Positions 54,628-64,000 of a DNA stretch of 64,000 bases are shown piece by piece. Position 1 is the stretch's first letter. Every line of letters begins with the position of its first letter. A model generated the notes under the pieces. The model was not told the origin of the DNA. It ran no database searches and worked only from the letters and a program-made list of their open reading frames with translations. Position numbers and translations under genes: made by a program. The DNA is from Agarivorans sp. Toyoura001 (GTDB lineage Bacteria > Pseudomonadota > Gammaproteobacteria > Enterobacterales > Celerinatantimonadaceae), in contig NZ_BJEQ01000012.1 of assembly GCF_005405585.1 (NCBI RefSeq), positions 62,001 through 126,000 on the forward strand, written 5' to 3'.

Positions 54628-57096
54628 ATGGCAATTACTCGTCGCGGTTTTCTCAAAGGCATCTTAGCCACCAGCGCTAGTACTTTGATCGGCCCAAGTT
54701 TATTGGCAGTAGCTAACGATGCAGCCGCCGCTGAAACAGCTGGTACTTGGAAAGTATCAGGCTCTCACTGGGGCGCATTTAGAGCTCGAGTGTATGGCGG
54801 TAAAGTGCAAGAGATTAAAGCATTTGAAGCTGATAAATACCCTACCGATATGCTTAACGGCATTAAGGGAATCATCTATAGCCCATCACGTATTCGTTAC
54901 CCAATGGTGCGCTACGACTGGTACCTAAAACGTAATAAAAGTGACACCACTCAGCGTGGTGACAATCGCTTTATTCGAGTCACCTGGGATGAAGCATTAG
55001 ATCTGTTTTATCAAGAACTCGAGCGTGTGCAAAAAGATTACGGGCCGTGGGCACTGCATGCTGGCCAAACCGGCTGGCGCCAAACGGGACAAGTACACTC
55101 CTGTGGTAACCACATGCAGCGCGCGGTATCCATGCACGGCTTCTCGGTAAACAAAGTGGGTGACTACTCGACCGGTGCAGGGCAAACCATTATGCCTTAC
55201 GTACTAGGAACCACCGAAGTTTACGCACAGGGTACCTCATGGCCACTGATCCTCGATAACAGTAAAACCATCATATTGTGGGCCACCGATTTGGTGAAAA
55301 ACCTACAAGTAGGTTGGGCATGCGAAACCCACGAGTCTTTCGAATACCTTGAACAGTTGAAAGACAAAGTCGCCAGCAAACAAATTAGAGTAATTAGTGT
55401 TGACCCAGTGCGCACTAAAACTCAAAAGTATTTAGACTGTGAGCAACAATATGTGAACCCGCAGGCCGACGTGCCGTTCATGCTGGCGATTGCGCATACC
55501 TTGTACAACGAAGAGCTTTACGACAAAAAATTCCTCAGTACCTATGCCTTAGGGTTTGAAGAGTTTATTCCTTATGTCACCGGTGAGAGCAAAGACAAGG
55601 TAGAGAAAACACCAGAATGGGCCGAAGCTATTTGTGGCGTACCTGCCGAAGACATTCGCGAGTTTGCTCGCTTGCTGGCTAGCGACCGCACTCAGCTAAT
55701 TTTTGGCTGGTGTATTCAACGCCAACAACACGGCGAACAACCTTATTGGATGGGCGCGGTAATAGCGGCAATGTTAGGCCAAATTGGCTTACCGGGTGGC
55801 GGCGTGTCTTACGCTCACCATTACAGCTCAATTGGTGTACCCTCTACTGGTGCAGCCAGCCCAGGTGCCTTCCCGCGTAATCCAGACAAGCCTAATGAAC
55901 GGGTTCATATGAACCAAGATTTCAAAGGTTATAGCAGCACCATTCCGGTAGCACGCTGGATTGATGCGATTCTGGAGCCGGGCAAAGTGATTAATGCTAA
56001 CGGCGCTAAAATAACCTTACCCGATATAAAAATGATGGTGTTCTCAGGATGTAACCCTTGGCATCACCACCAAGATCGCAACCGTATGAAGAAGGCTTTC
56101 CATAAGCTAGAAACCGTGGTGTCGATAGACTTTACTTGGACAGCCAGCTGTCGCTTCTCAGACATCGTATTGCCTGCATGTACCCAATGGGAACGTAACG
56201 ATATTGATTTATACGGCTCGTACAGTAACCGCGGCATTATTGCCATGCATAAGCTGGTAGACCCGCTGTACCAATCTAAAACTGACTTTGAAATTTTCAC
56301 CTTACTGACTCAACGTTTTGGCAAAAGCAAAGAATATACCCAAGGTAAGAGTGAAATGGACTGGGTTAAACAACTCTATGATGAGTGTGCCGCAGCCAAC
56401 AAAGGCAAGTTTGATATGCCAGATTTCATGACCTTCTGGAAAGAAGGCTGGGTAGACTTTGGCAAAGGACCTAACTGGACACGCCAAGCAGCATTCCGCG
56501 AAGACCCAGAGATTAATGCCTTAGGTACACCATCAGGCTTTATTGAAATATTCAGCCGTAAGATTGATCGTTACGGTTATGACGACTGCCAAGGCCACCC
56601 AATGTGGTTTGAAAAAGCCGAACGCTCTCATGGCGGCCCTGGCTCAGAAGAGTTTCCTATTTGGCTGCAGTCTTGTCACCCCGACAAACGCTTGCACTCA
56701 CAAATGTGTGACTCTGAGGAATTCCGTGCAACTTATGCTGTTCAAGGCAGAGAGCCACTGTACATCAATCCAGAAGATGCCAAGAAACGTGGCATTAACG
56801 ATGGCGACTTAGTGCGTGTATTTAACAAACGCGGTCAGCTATTAGCTGGAGCGGTGGTATCAGAGGATTACGCCAAAGGTGTAGCCCGCTTGCAAGAAGG
56901 TGCGTGGTACGGCCCAGTAGATGAGAGCATTGGTGCACTCGATACCTATGGCGATCCAAATACCTTAACCATGGACATCGGTAGCTCACAATTAGCTCAA
57001 GCCACCAGCGCCAATACCTGCTTAGTGCAATACGAGAAGTTTGAAGGTAAAGCGCCTGCTGTAAGCTCTTTTGGTGGCCCTAAGGAGATGGCGTAA
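54628..57096 (+). CDS. torA: trimethylamine-N-oxide reductase, catalytic subunit
   Basis: This 822-residue periplasmic molybdoenzyme starts with a Tat signal (TRRGFLKG at 4-11). It belongs to the DMSO-reductase family and lacks an N-terminal iron-sulfur cysteine motif, as TorA does. The likely Mo ligand is Ser181 in GDYSTGAGQ. Later marks are [24 protein letters not shown] and [12 protein letters not shown]. It reduces TMAO to trimethylamine as terminal electron acceptor. AAGGAG precedes the start; torD starts just after the stop. Confidence 0.95.
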   Translation: MAITRRGFLKGILATSASTLIGPSLLAVANDAAAAETAGTWKVSGSHWGAFRARVYGGKVQEIKAFEADKYPTDMLNGIKGIIYSPSRIRYPMVRYDWYLKRNKSDTTQRGDNRFIRVTWDEALDLFYQELERVQKDYGPWALHAGQTGWRQTGQVHSCGNHMQRAVSMHGFSVNKVGDYSTGAGQTIMPYVLGTTEVYAQGTSWPLILDNSKTIILWATDLVKNLQVGWACETHESFEYLEQLKDKVASKQIRVISVDPVRTKTQKYLDCEQQYVNPQADVPFMLAIAHTLYNEELYDKKFLSTYALGFEEFIPYVTGESKDKVEKTPEWAEAICGVPAEDIREFARLLASDRTQLIFGWCIQRQQHGEQPYWMGAVIAAMLGQIGLPGGGVSYAHHYSSIGVPSTGAASPGAFPRNPDKPNERVHMNQDFKGYSSTIPVARWIDAILEPGKVINANGAKITLPDIKMMVFSGCNPWHHHQDRNRMKKAFHKLETVVSIDFTWTASCRFSDIVLPACTQWERNDIDLYGSYSNRGIIAMHKLVDPLYQSKTDFEIFTLLTQRFGKSKEYTQGKSEMDWVKQLYDECAAANKGKFDMPDFMTFWKEGWVDFGKGPNWTRQAAFREDPEINALGTPSGFIEIFSRKIDRYGYDDCQGHPMWFEKAERSHGGPGSEEFPIWLQSCHPDKRLHSQMCDSEEFRATYAVQGREPLYINPEDAKKRGINDGDLVRVFNKRGQLLAGAVVSEDYAKGVARLQEGAWYGPVDESIGALDTYGDPNTLTMDIGSSQLAQATSANTCLVQYEKFEGKAPAVSSFGGPKEMA

Positions 57097-57717
57097 ATGA
57101 TAGAAACGCCAAATATTAGCGAAGAAAACGAAACCCGTGCCAGCATCTACTGGTGGTTTGCTACGGTGTTCACTAAAGAGCTAGATAAGCAACAATTAGC
57201 TGCCTACACCACTGGTGAAGGCGCGCAGTTATTGAAACAATTAGCCGACACCGCTGAGCTAAGCCCTGCGGTGAAGTTGGTTAACAACAGTCTTGCTAAA
57301 TGTATGGCGCTGCAACACCCAGAGCTGGAATTAGCGGCAGATTTTTGCCAGCAGTTTCTGAGTGACAGCAAAGTTGGTGCACCACCTTACGCGTCTATTT
57401 ATTTATCTAGCAGTAAGTTGATGTATCAAGAGCCGCACGAGCAAATGCTCGCATTGCTGGTTGCACAAGGTCTGCGAGTAGATCCTGAATTTAACGAACC
57501 CGCAGATCATCTTGCCATTCAGTTAGATTATCTAGGTAATCTCATCATGCGCGAAGATGATAACCCGCAACAACAAGCCGAGTTTATTCAACAACACTTG
57601 TTATCGTGGCTACCACAATGGTTAGAGGTGCTAAGTAAAGTCAGTAAGGGTGGATTTTACCAAGGCTTTGCAGAGCTACTGGTTGCTTATCTTCGCTTAG
57701 AGCTGCAACATCTTTAA
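57097..57717 (+). CDS. torD: TorA-specific chaperone TorD
   Basis: This 206-residue all-helical cytoplasmic protein of the TorD/DmsD family has ASIYWWFATVFTKEL near the start and PPYASIYLSSSKLMYQEPHEQM, the family's central motif. It protects the TorA signal and helps insert the molybdenum cofactor. It begins on the base after the torA stop. No torS/T/R sensor genes are in the window. Confidence 0.92.
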   Translation: MIETPNISEENETRASIYWWFATVFTKELDKQQLAAYTTGEGAQLLKQLADTAELSPAVKLVNNSLAKCMALQHPELELAADFCQQFLSDSKVGAPPYASIYLSSSKLMYQEPHEQMLALLVAQGLRVDPEFNEPADHLAIQLDYLGNLIMREDDNPQQQAEFIQQHLLSWLPQWLEVLSKVSKGGFYQGFAELLVAYLRLELQHL

Positions 57718-58115
57718 CATTTAAGCTAATCGCCATTATGCTCTGCGTAATGGCGATTAGAGCCCACGATAGTGCATCAATCTCTCTAATACTCCGCTGA
57801 ATTTAACATTTTTTCGCTGTAGCTTAATTCAATCACTTAGCGACAAAATAAACATTTAGTTAACATTATTTAAACATAACACTGGCGTTTTTCACCTGCT
57901 GTTTTATAGTTATATTAAGTCGGTTGTCGCTTCTAGATGCCCGGGCGGTAATACCTCATCTGTTAGGCGTTACGCCCCTCCTATCTGTTAGCGGTGCCGG
58001 CTGGCCTATTTCTGGGCCACCTAGATTCAACATTTCCCCAACATTTCAGCATGACCTAACACCAAATTTGTGAAAAAATACCTCTCTTGTTTGCCCTAGT
58101 TAAAGATCTAATCAC
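57718..58115 (+). other. torD-maeA intergenic region with GC-rich leader
   Basis: These 398 bases contain the torD hairpin, an AT-rich stretch that could hold the maeA promoter (57780-57920), and a GC-rich block at 57920-58024. The block has small hairpins (GGCGTTACGCC at 57966-57976; TGGCC with GGCCA near 58002-58019) and a direct repeat ATCTGTTAG at 57958-57966 and 57983-57991. It does not match a riboswitch class I can name. Confidence 0.5.
57726..57760 (+). terminator. hairpin after torD
   Basis: A perfect 13-bp stem (57726-57738 with 57748-57760) has a nine-base loop and lies eight bases past the torD stop. No T run follows, so it may be a factor-assisted terminator or an mRNA stabiliser. 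Confidence 0.65.
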
Positions 58116-59804
58116 ATGGATGATAAAAAACGCCCGCTCTACATTCCTTATGCTGGTCCTGCTTTACTTGAAACTCCACTGTTAAATAAAGGCAGCGCCT
58201 TTAATCAAGAAGAGCGTATTTTCTTTAACTTAGAAGGGCTACTGCCAGAAAACATCGAAAGTATTGATGAGCAAACAGAGCGCGCTTATTTACAATATCA
58301 AAGCTTCACTAACGATTTAGATCGCCATATTTACCTTAGGAACATTCAAGACACTAACGAGACCTTGTTTTATCGCTTAGTTGAAGATCATATTAGCGAA
58401 ATGATGCCGATTATTTATACCCCTACTGTGGGTGCAGCCTGTGAGCAATTCTCTAATATTTACCGCCGCTCACGGGGCTTATTTATTTCTTATCCAAACC
58501 GTCACCGTATCGATGAACTGCTAAACAACGCCACCCGTCATAATGTGAAGATCATTGTTGTTACCGATGGTGAACGTATTCTTGGTTTGGGCGACCAAGG
58601 CATTGGTGGTATGGGCATTCCCATTGGTAAGCTCTCTTTATATACAGCCTGTGGCGGTATTAGCCCAGCTTATACGCTACCAATAGTGCTAGATGTAGGC
58701 ACCGACAACCAACAGTTGCTTAACGACCCAATGTACATGGGCTGGCGTCATGAGCGAATTAGTGGCACCGAATACGATGAGTTTGTAGAGCTATTTATGC
58801 AAGCGGTAAAAGTGCGCTGGCCTGATGCGCTTATTCAGTTTGAAGACTTTGCTCAGAAGAATGCTATGCCCTTGCTACAACGCTATAAAGATCAATTTTG
58901 TTGCTTTAACGATGATATCCAAGGCACGGCGGCAGTTACCGTGGGTTCACTATTAGCGGCTTGTAAAGCTGCTGGCTCTAGCCTTGCTGAACAACGCGTC
59001 ACCTTTGTAGGTTCGGGATCAGCGGGCTGTGGTATTGCCGAAGCCATTATTAGAGCAATGGTCGAGGAAGGCATTAGCGAAGCTCAAGCTCGTAGCCAAA
59101 TTTTCATGGTAGATCGCTGGGGCTTATTACAAAACAACATGCCCAATTTGCTAGATTTTCAGCAAGCCTTGGCACAACCAGCCCAACTTCAGCAGCAATG
59201 GGGCTTAAACTCAGACAGCTTGTCATTACTCGACGTCGTTGAAAATGGCAAACCCACGGTGCTTATTGGTGTGTCGGGTGCACCAGGAGTGTTTACCCAA
59301 CAAGTTATTGAAAGCATGCATCAGCATTGTTCTAAACCTATAGTTATGCCGCTTTCTAACCCCACCAGCCGCGTGGAAGCGCTGCCTGAAGATATACTCC
59401 GCTGGACCAATGACCAAGCCTTAGTCGCCACTGGCAGTCCATTCCCACCGGTAAAACTGGGCGAGCAAACCTTTCCTATTGCCCAATGTAACAACAGTTA
59501 TATCTTTCCAGGTATTGGCTTAGGTGTACTGGCTTGCCAAGCCACCCGCGTGAGCGATGAAATGCTGATAGCCAGTAGCCGAGCGTTGGCCGAATGCTCG
59601 CCACTAGCGAACGACGGCGAAGGAGCGTTATTGCCGCCATTAGAAGAAATTCAGCTTGTCAGTAAACACATTGCCTACGCTGTAGCTACCACTGCGATGC
59701 AACAACAACTAGCGGTAAAAACCAGCGATGAAGTGCTGATGCAAGCCATTGAAGCGAGCTTTTGGAAGCCTGAGTATCGTCACTACAAACGTACTTCTTT
59801 TTAA
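58116..59804 (+). CDS. maeA: NAD-dependent malic enzyme
   Basis: This 562-residue cytoplasmic enzyme oxidatively decarboxylates malate to pyruvate. It has [12 protein letters not shown], the catalytic and metal regions [15 protein letters not shown] and [11 protein letters not shown], and the dinucleotide loop [15 protein letters not shown]. Length equals E. coli MaeA/SfcA (565). NAD preference is inferred from the subfamily. The ribosome site is weak, and a structured GC-rich leader lies about 100 bases upstream. Confidence 0.94.
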   Translation: MDDKKRPLYIPYAGPALLETPLLNKGSAFNQEERIFFNLEGLLPENIESIDEQTERAYLQYQSFTNDLDRHIYLRNIQDTNETLFYRLVEDHISEMMPIIYTPTVGAACEQFSNIYRRSRGLFISYPNRHRIDELLNNATRHNVKIIVVTDGERILGLGDQGIGGMGIPIGKLSLYTACGGISPAYTLPIVLDVGTDNQQLLNDPMYMGWRHERISGTEYDEFVELFMQAVKVRWPDALIQFEDFAQKNAMPLLQRYKDQFCCFNDDIQGTAAVTVGSLLAACKAAGSSLAEQRVTFVGSGSAGCGIAEAIIRAMVEEGISEAQARSQIFMVDRWGLLQNNMPNLLDFQQALAQPAQLQQQWGLNSDSLSLLDVVENGKPTVLIGVSGAPGVFTQQVIESMHQHCSKPIVMPLSNPTSRVEALPEDILRWTNDQALVATGSPFPPVKLGEQTFPIAQCNNSYIFPGIGLGVLACQATRVSDEMLIASSRALAECSPLANDGEGALLPPLEEIQLVSKHIAYAVATTAMQQQLAVKTSDEVLMQAIEASFWKPEYRHYKRTSF

Positions 59805-59851
59805 CTACACTTATTAAGTTACTCATTGTAATAATTCGAATTTAGATGTTT

Positions 59852-59879
59852 AGCTGACCTAATAATTAGGCCAGCTTTT
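59852..59879 (+). terminator. maeA terminator
   Basis: AGCTGaCCTAAT pairs with ATTAGGcCAGCT around one A (59852-59876), with one A-C mismatch, and TTT follows. Confidence 0.65.
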
Positions 59880-59935
59880 CATCGTTTCTCAATAGCTGTG
59901 CTAGCTGCTGCCTTTTGGCGATCCTAGGAGGGATA

Positions 59936-61849
59936 ATGTTCTTTAACCAACTTACCATTCGTAAGAAACTCACCATCACCATCGTATTAGCCGTGCTTGC
60001 GTCTACCAGTATTATTGGCCTGGTTAGCCAGCGCCAAGCGCAAACCATTATCGAAAACAGAATGGTAAACAACGAGCTACCAGCCTTACTTAAACAAATC
60101 CGTAATAGAATCGACAAAGAAGTGACCGTGCTGCTGCAATCAGCCGAGCAACTAGCAAACAATGTTTTTGTTGAAGAGCGCACCCTAAAATCAACCAAGC
60201 CAAACTCAGAGACTCAGTTGATTGAAATGCTGGGGCGTTTAAAAGAACAATATGGCCTGGCTGATGCCTCGGTCTCTAACCGAAAAACCGCCAATTACTG
60301 GAATCAAAAAGGATTTTTACGCCAATTGAACCCTGATCGAGACAGCTGGTTTTTTGCCTTTCGTGACTCAGGCAAAGAAACCATGGTCAGCGTTTATTCC
60401 TCCACCACAGAAGAAACCAAATTGTTTTTAAACTACCAACAGGTGAATGGCCACACCATGTCTGGTGTATCTAAACCTATGGATGAAATGATCGCCTTTC
60501 TCGACAGTTTTAAAATCGAAGAAAGTGGCTTTGTTTTCCTTAGTGACGGCGAAGGTATGATTCGTTTACATCGTAATAAAGAGCTCGTAGGAAAGGTGTC
60601 ACTCGCCCAAGAATTTGGCGACGCCACCAGTTCGCTGTTTAATAAACAAGGCTTTAGTTTGGTTGAAGTGAACCACCAAGGTAAACAGCTATTTCTAGGC
60701 TCAAGTTATATTGAGTCCATGGAATGGTACTTGATTGCACAAGTACCTAAAGACGAGGTATTTGAAGAACTATATCAATCTCGTTATTACATGATAGTGA
60801 CCACACTCATTGTTATTGGCATTTTCTTGCTGGTCGCAGTGTGGCTGGCAGGTACCATTACTCGCCCCATCGCTAAACTCGCCGACGTTTTTCAAGATTT
60901 AGGTGAAGGTGAAGGCGATTTACGCCAGCGTTTAGATGCCGACAACAAAGATGAAATGGCAAAACTGGCGATGGGCTTCAATAGCTTTATTGAAAAAATT
61001 CACCGCTCAGTAAGCTCTGTAGCTGAAACTGGCGACCACCTCGGTGAAGCTTCTCGCTCTGTGGCAAGCCAATCTCAGCGAACTTTGGAGAACACCCAGC
61101 ACCAGCAAGATCGAGTAACTCAAGTGGCTACCGCCATCAATCAAATGGGTTCGACGGTAAATGAAATAGCCAACAATGCTTCACAAGCGGCCGACGCAGC
61201 TCAAGATGCTGAAAAAGAGTCAGACAAAGGCCAGCAAGTAGTGTTAAAGGCGCGAGACAATATCATGCACTTGGCCGAAGAGATGCAACAAGTAGCCACC
61301 GTTGTCGCGTCACTCGCCGAAAGCAGCCAATCTATTGGCAGCATCTTGGACGTTATTCGAGGTATTTCTGACCAAACTAACTTGTTGGCACTAAACGCCG
61401 CTATTGAAGCAGCCAGAGCCGGAGAGCAAGGGCGAGGATTTGCGGTAGTTGCCGATGAAGTGCGTAGCTTAGCAGGGCGAACTGCCGAGTCTACAGACGA
61501 GATTCAGCAGATGATTAACAACCTGCAAGAACAAGCGGCCCGAGCAGTAAACGCCATTGAACAGAGCAGTGGAATGAGTACCCAAGGCGCTGAAGAAGCC
61601 GGTCACGCTTATTCTGCCTTGCAAGAAATTTCTAATCGAGTCACCTTGATTTCGGATATGAATATTCAAGTGGCCACCGCCACCGAGGAGCAGTCATCGG
61701 TCGTTAGTGAGCTAAATGGCAACGTAGAAGAAATTAACCTTAGCACTCAAGAAGCTACCGACACTGCAGCTGAGTTGTCGGAAGCCAGTAAGTCACTCAA
61801 GCAACTGGCTGATAAGCTGGCTGAATTGGTGGGCAGCTTCAAACTGTAA
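59936..61849 (+). CDS. methyl-accepting chemotaxis protein with dCache domain
   Basis: ATG 59936 follows AGGAGG by four bases; an in-frame ATG 21 bases upstream is not so served. The 637-residue receptor has membrane helices at about 13-32 and 285-307 with a dCache-type periplasmic sensor between them. HAMP (about 308-360) and the signalling domain with [20 protein letters not shown] follow. dCache receptors bind amino acids and other small metabolites; the ligand here is unknown. No C-terminal CheR/CheB pentapeptide is present. Confidence 0.92.
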   Translation: MFFNQLTIRKKLTITIVLAVLASTSIIGLVSQRQAQTIIENRMVNNELPALLKQIRNRIDKEVTVLLQSAEQLANNVFVEERTLKSTKPNSETQLIEMLGRLKEQYGLADASVSNRKTANYWNQKGFLRQLNPDRDSWFFAFRDSGKETMVSVYSSTTEETKLFLNYQQVNGHTMSGVSKPMDEMIAFLDSFKIEESGFVFLSDGEGMIRLHRNKELVGKVSLAQEFGDATSSLFNKQGFSLVEVNHQGKQLFLGSSYIESMEWYLIAQVPKDEVFEELYQSRYYMIVTTLIVIGIFLLVAVWLAGTITRPIAKLADVFQDLGEGEGDLRQRLDADNKDEMAKLAMGFNSFIEKIHRSVSSVAETGDHLGEASRSVASQSQRTLENTQHQQDRVTQVATAINQMGSTVNEIANNASQAADAAQDAEKESDKGQQVVLKARDNIMHLAEEMQQVATVVASLAESSQSIGSILDVIRGISDQTNLLALNAAIEAARAGEQGRGFAVVADEVRSLAGRTAESTDEIQQMINNLQEQAARAVNAIEQSSGMSTQGAEEAGHAYSALQEISNRVTLISDMNIQVATATEEQSSVVSELNGNVEEINLSTQEATDTAAELSEASKSLKQLADKLAELVGSFKL

Positions 61850-61866
61850 GGCTAGCCACTAGATAC

Positions 61867-61895
61867 AAAAAAGAGGCCGTATAGGCCTCTTTTTT
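61867..61895. terminator. bidirectional terminator
   Basis: A perfect 12-bp stem (61867-61878 with 61884-61895) has a five-base loop and A6/T6 ends. It serves the convergent chemoreceptor and TRAP transporter genes. Confidence 0.92.
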
Positions 61896-61936
61896 ATTAC
61901 TCTACAAAGGTTTACCCAATGGTTTATTTTATGGCT

Positions 61937-63229
61937 CTACATACCAAAGCCATAAAACTCAGGGAATACCAATATCGACGCTAACACCATTATTTGTAAG
62001 ATAATAAAGGGAACCACTCCCTTATAGATGTCGGTGGTTTGAACCTCGGGCGGGGCCACCCCTTTTAGGTAAAATAAGCTAAACCCAAAGGGCGGCGTAA
62101 GGAACGAGGTTTGTAAGTTCATCGCAATCAAAATAGCAAACCACGTTAAATCAATGCCAAGTAACTCAGCCACTGGGTACAACATTGGCACCACAATAAA
62201 TGAGATTTCTACGAAGTCGATAAAAAAGCCCAGTATCAAAATCACAATCATGGTTAAGATTAAGAAGCCCCATTTCTCACCCGGAAGGCTGGTCATCACT
62301 TCTTCAATCACTTCTTCACCGCCGGTATAAGAAAACACCATCGAGAAGGCAGTTGCACCAATAAAGATAGCAAATACCATTGAGGTGACTTTTACTGTCT
62401 CAATTGATGCTTCGTAAACAATTTTCCAAGAAAACTGACGGTAAATAATCGATAGAATAATCGCGCCAATGCCACCAATTGCTGATGACTCCGTTGGCGT
62501 AGCTATACCGTAGAAAATAGACCCTAATACTGCAATCATTAGCGCTAATGGCGGAGCGATAGCTTTAAAGGCATTCCAACATGGTTGCACACCATGACCA
62601 GCAGCTTCGTCTTTAGGTAAAGCAGGGGCTGATTCAGGTTTAAAGTAAGAAACCCCTAGTACATAGAGGATGAAGGCTCCCACCAATACAGCACCAGGCA
62701 GTAGCGCAGCTTTAAACAAATCGCCCACCGGCACCCCCATCACATCACCCAAAATAATCAAGATGATAGAAGGAGGAATAATTTGTCCAAGCGTGCCCGA
62801 AGCACAAATGACCCCAGAGGCTAAACGCTTGTCATATTTATATTTAAGCATCACTGGCAACGAGATTACGCCCATGGCGACAACCGACGCACCCACCACC
62901 CCAGTAGAGGCGGCCAACAAGGCGCCCACTAAAATGGTAGATACCGCCAAACCACCACGAACCCGGCCAAACAGTTGGCCCATCGCTTCTAGTAGTTGCT
63001 CAGCCAAACGGGTTTTCTGCAACACAATGCCCATGAAGATGAACAACGGTACCGCCATTAACACCGAATTTTGCATAATGCTCATTATGCGATACGGCAT
63101 AAAGGCAAACAGATCTATGCCTTCTGCAAATACGCCAAAAACCAGCGCGACACCACCAAAGATAAAGGCTACTGGAAAACCAGTAAGCAGCATTAGCAAG
63201 GCCACGAAAAACATGACTATCCCAATCAT
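61937..63229 (-). CDS. dctM: TRAP transporter large permease
   Basis: This 430-residue membrane protein of the DctM family has about 12 helices. LTGFPVAFIFGGVALVFG near the start, VPLFIFMG, STGVVGASVVAMGVISLPVML and GQIIPPSI(I)LIILGD are typical. It takes up organic acids or similar solutes with Na+, using the binding protein encoded upstream. A 26-base gap separates it from dctQ. Confidence 0.92.
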   Translation of the reverse strand: MIGIVMFFVALLMLLTGFPVAFIFGGVALVFGVFAEGIDLFAFMPYRIMSIMQNSVLMAVPLFIFMGIVLQKTRLAEQLLEAMGQLFGRVRGGLAVSTILVGALLAASTGVVGASVVAMGVISLPVMLKYKYDKRLASGVICASGTLGQIIPPSIILIILGDVMGVPVGDLFKAALLPGAVLVGAFILYVLGVSYFKPESAPALPKDEAAGHGVQPCWNAFKAIAPPLALMIAVLGSIFYGIATPTESSAIGGIGAIILSIIYRQFSWKIVYEASIETVKVTSMVFAIFIGATAFSMVFSYTGGEEVIEEVMTSLPGEKWGFLILTMIVILILGFFIDFVEISFIVVPMLYPVAELLGIDLTWFAILIAMNLQTSFLTPPFGFSLFYLKGVAPPEVQTTDIYKGVVPFIILQIMVLASILVFPEFYGFGM

Positions 63230-63255
63230 GACAACTTCCTTTTTGTTATTACGAG

Positions 63256-63756
63256 CTAGGCGGTATTTCGCAGCTGAATAAGATTTTTAAGCAACATGCC
63301 TAAGCCACTTATAGCTAAACATATCGCGGAGATGGGAATCATAGATTTGATGATCCAACGATAGGGCAAGCCACCTGGGTCACCACTGGTTTCACCCAAA
63401 TTGTAAGATTCCAAGGCAAAGTCGTAGCCATACCAAGCAATTAATCCACAAAAGGGAAACAGAAAAAATACTACGCCCAAGCTGTCTATCCAGGCGCGCT
63501 TGCGACTCGACAACTTGTCATAAATAATGTCTACACGAACATGCCCCTCGGCCTGCAAAGTAGAAGCAATACCTAATAAAAACATTGCTGCAAATAAATG
63601 CCACTCTAGCTCTTGCATACCAATTGAGCTGGAGCGAAAAAAGTAACGCATGATCACGTCATAAAAGATGTTTACCAACATTAACAGCATCAGTACCGCT
63701 GTTAGGCCCGCTATGGCCTTGGAGAATCCATCTACTGCTCGTTGCAAACGCAACAT
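63256..63756 (-). CDS. dctQ: TRAP transporter small permease
   Basis: ATG 63756 is chosen because GGGAGG lies six bases ahead; an in-frame TTG 18 bases further upstream has no such site. The 166-residue protein has four helices and the DctQ marks DVIMRYFFRSS, ELEWHLFAAMFLLGIA and HVRVDIIYDKLS. It forms the membrane complex with DctM. Confidence 0.9.
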   Translation of the reverse strand: MLRLQRAVDGFSKAIAGLTAVLMLLMLVNIFYDVIMRYFFRSSSIGMQELEWHLFAAMFLLGIASTLQAEGHVRVDIIYDKLSSRKRAWIDSLGVVFFLFPFCGLIAWYGYDFALESYNLGETSGDPGGLPYRWIIKSMIPISAICLAISGLGMLLKNLIQLRNTA

Positions 63757-63801
63757 CCCTAGCCTCCCAAGCAATCCACTTGCTTATTCTGGTTTAGCTG
63801 A

Positions 63802-63827
63802 TGGAGCCGCAATACTCTGCGGCTCCA
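63802..63827 (-). terminator. dctP-dctQ intergenic hairpin
   Basis: A perfect 10-bp stem TGGAGCCGCA / TGCGGCTCCA with a six-base loop lies between dctP and dctQ. No T run follows, so it is more likely an mRNA end-stabiliser or attenuator than a full terminator. Confidence 0.7.
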
Positions 63828-63835
63828 ACTATGCT

Positions 63836-64000
63836 CTACAAACCTTCGGTACTGTTTAAGTAACCTTGTTCTGAAATCGCGGTATAAGCGCGAACTTGTT
63901 GCATGTACTGTTGTTGAGACTCAATGATTTTAGCGGCCATTGGGTCAGCTGCTGCTTTCTCTTTTAACAAATCATCGTTAGCGGTTTTAAGCGCTTTAAT
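63836..64000 (-). CDS. dctP: TRAP transporter solute-binding protein, C-terminal fragment
   Basis: Only the last 54 residues are in the window; the gene continues beyond the right edge. The fragment (KTANDDLLKEKAAADPMAAK, then SQQQYMQQVRAYTAISEQGY) matches the end of DctP-type binding proteins, and the order P-Q-M is the standard one. The stop is TAG at 63836-63838. The solute cannot be inferred. Confidence 0.82.
   Translation of the reverse strand: MKALKTANDDLLKEKAAADPMAAKIIESQQQYMQQVRAYTAISEQGYLNSTEGL

Noticed and set aside
57918-58024. Cyclic di-GMP, fluoride, guanidine or cobalamin riboswitch upstream of maeA
   Set aside because: The conserved cores of these classes are not present; only unclassified hairpins and a direct repeat can be seen.
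1-64000. CRISPR array, insertion sequence, prophage, tRNA or rRNA
   Set aside because: No repeat-spacer series, transposase, integrase, phage structural gene or recognisable structural RNA was seen in the window.

Overview
The window comes from a marine gammaproteobacterium, most likely Alteromonadales and perhaps close to Agarivorans. This rests on gene content: a torECAD TMAO-respiration operon, a Nav/Cav-type bacterial voltage-gated channel, an OlsF-type ornithine-lipid synthase, CPA1 antiporter, TRAP transporter, several diguanylate cyclases and chemoreceptors. The genus is a guess. I see no rRNA, tRNA, CRISPR array, prophage or insertion sequence. It reads as ordinary chromosome in compact operons.

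Layout: the 3' end of menC (1-278) is followed by xylFGH (705-4477). On the minus strand lies a spermidine/putrescine-type binding protein with a membrane diguanylate cyclase (7544-4789), then a zincin-like protein, a DUF805 protein and ModF. A tightly packed plus-strand run (10667-15697) encodes an ATP-grasp ligase, OlsF, a DinB-fold protein, an NRDE protein, a YHS protein and a membrane protein. After two small membrane genes comes a second binding-protein/diguanylate-cyclase pair (19498-16633), with a sugar/AI-2-type receptor. Then follow a Bcr/CflA pump with a divergent LysR regulator, a CPA1 antiporter, CpdB, a chemoreceptor, an RDD protein, a beta-CASP nuclease, a lipoprotein, a hemolysin-III protein, a GalT-like protein, two unrecognised membrane proteins and the voltage-gated channel.

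The nitrogen section (36646-48426) has urtABCDE on the minus strand, divergent from ureDABCEFG plus a hupE/ureJ nickel permease. The 389-bp gap between them carries a good sigma-54 promoter facing urtA, a weaker one facing ureD, and several NtrC-like boxes between them. This implies that urea uptake and hydrolysis are switched on together under nitrogen limitation. menE lies just after the urease genes, 48 kb from menC.

The last part holds an outer-membrane-like small protein, a pair of very divergent LysR-type regulators, a DTW-domain tRNA modification enzyme, torECAD, NAD-malic enzyme, a dCache chemoreceptor and a TRAP transporter whose binding-protein gene runs off the right edge.

The most unusual items are: two independent operons pairing an orphan periplasmic binding protein with a diguanylate cyclase; a 25-codon open frame just before urtE that repeats the first nine UrtE residues with only synonymous changes; a voltage-gated channel with three acidic residues in its selectivity filter; the ATP-grasp/OlsF operon; and a perfect 48-bp palindrome at 36107-36154.
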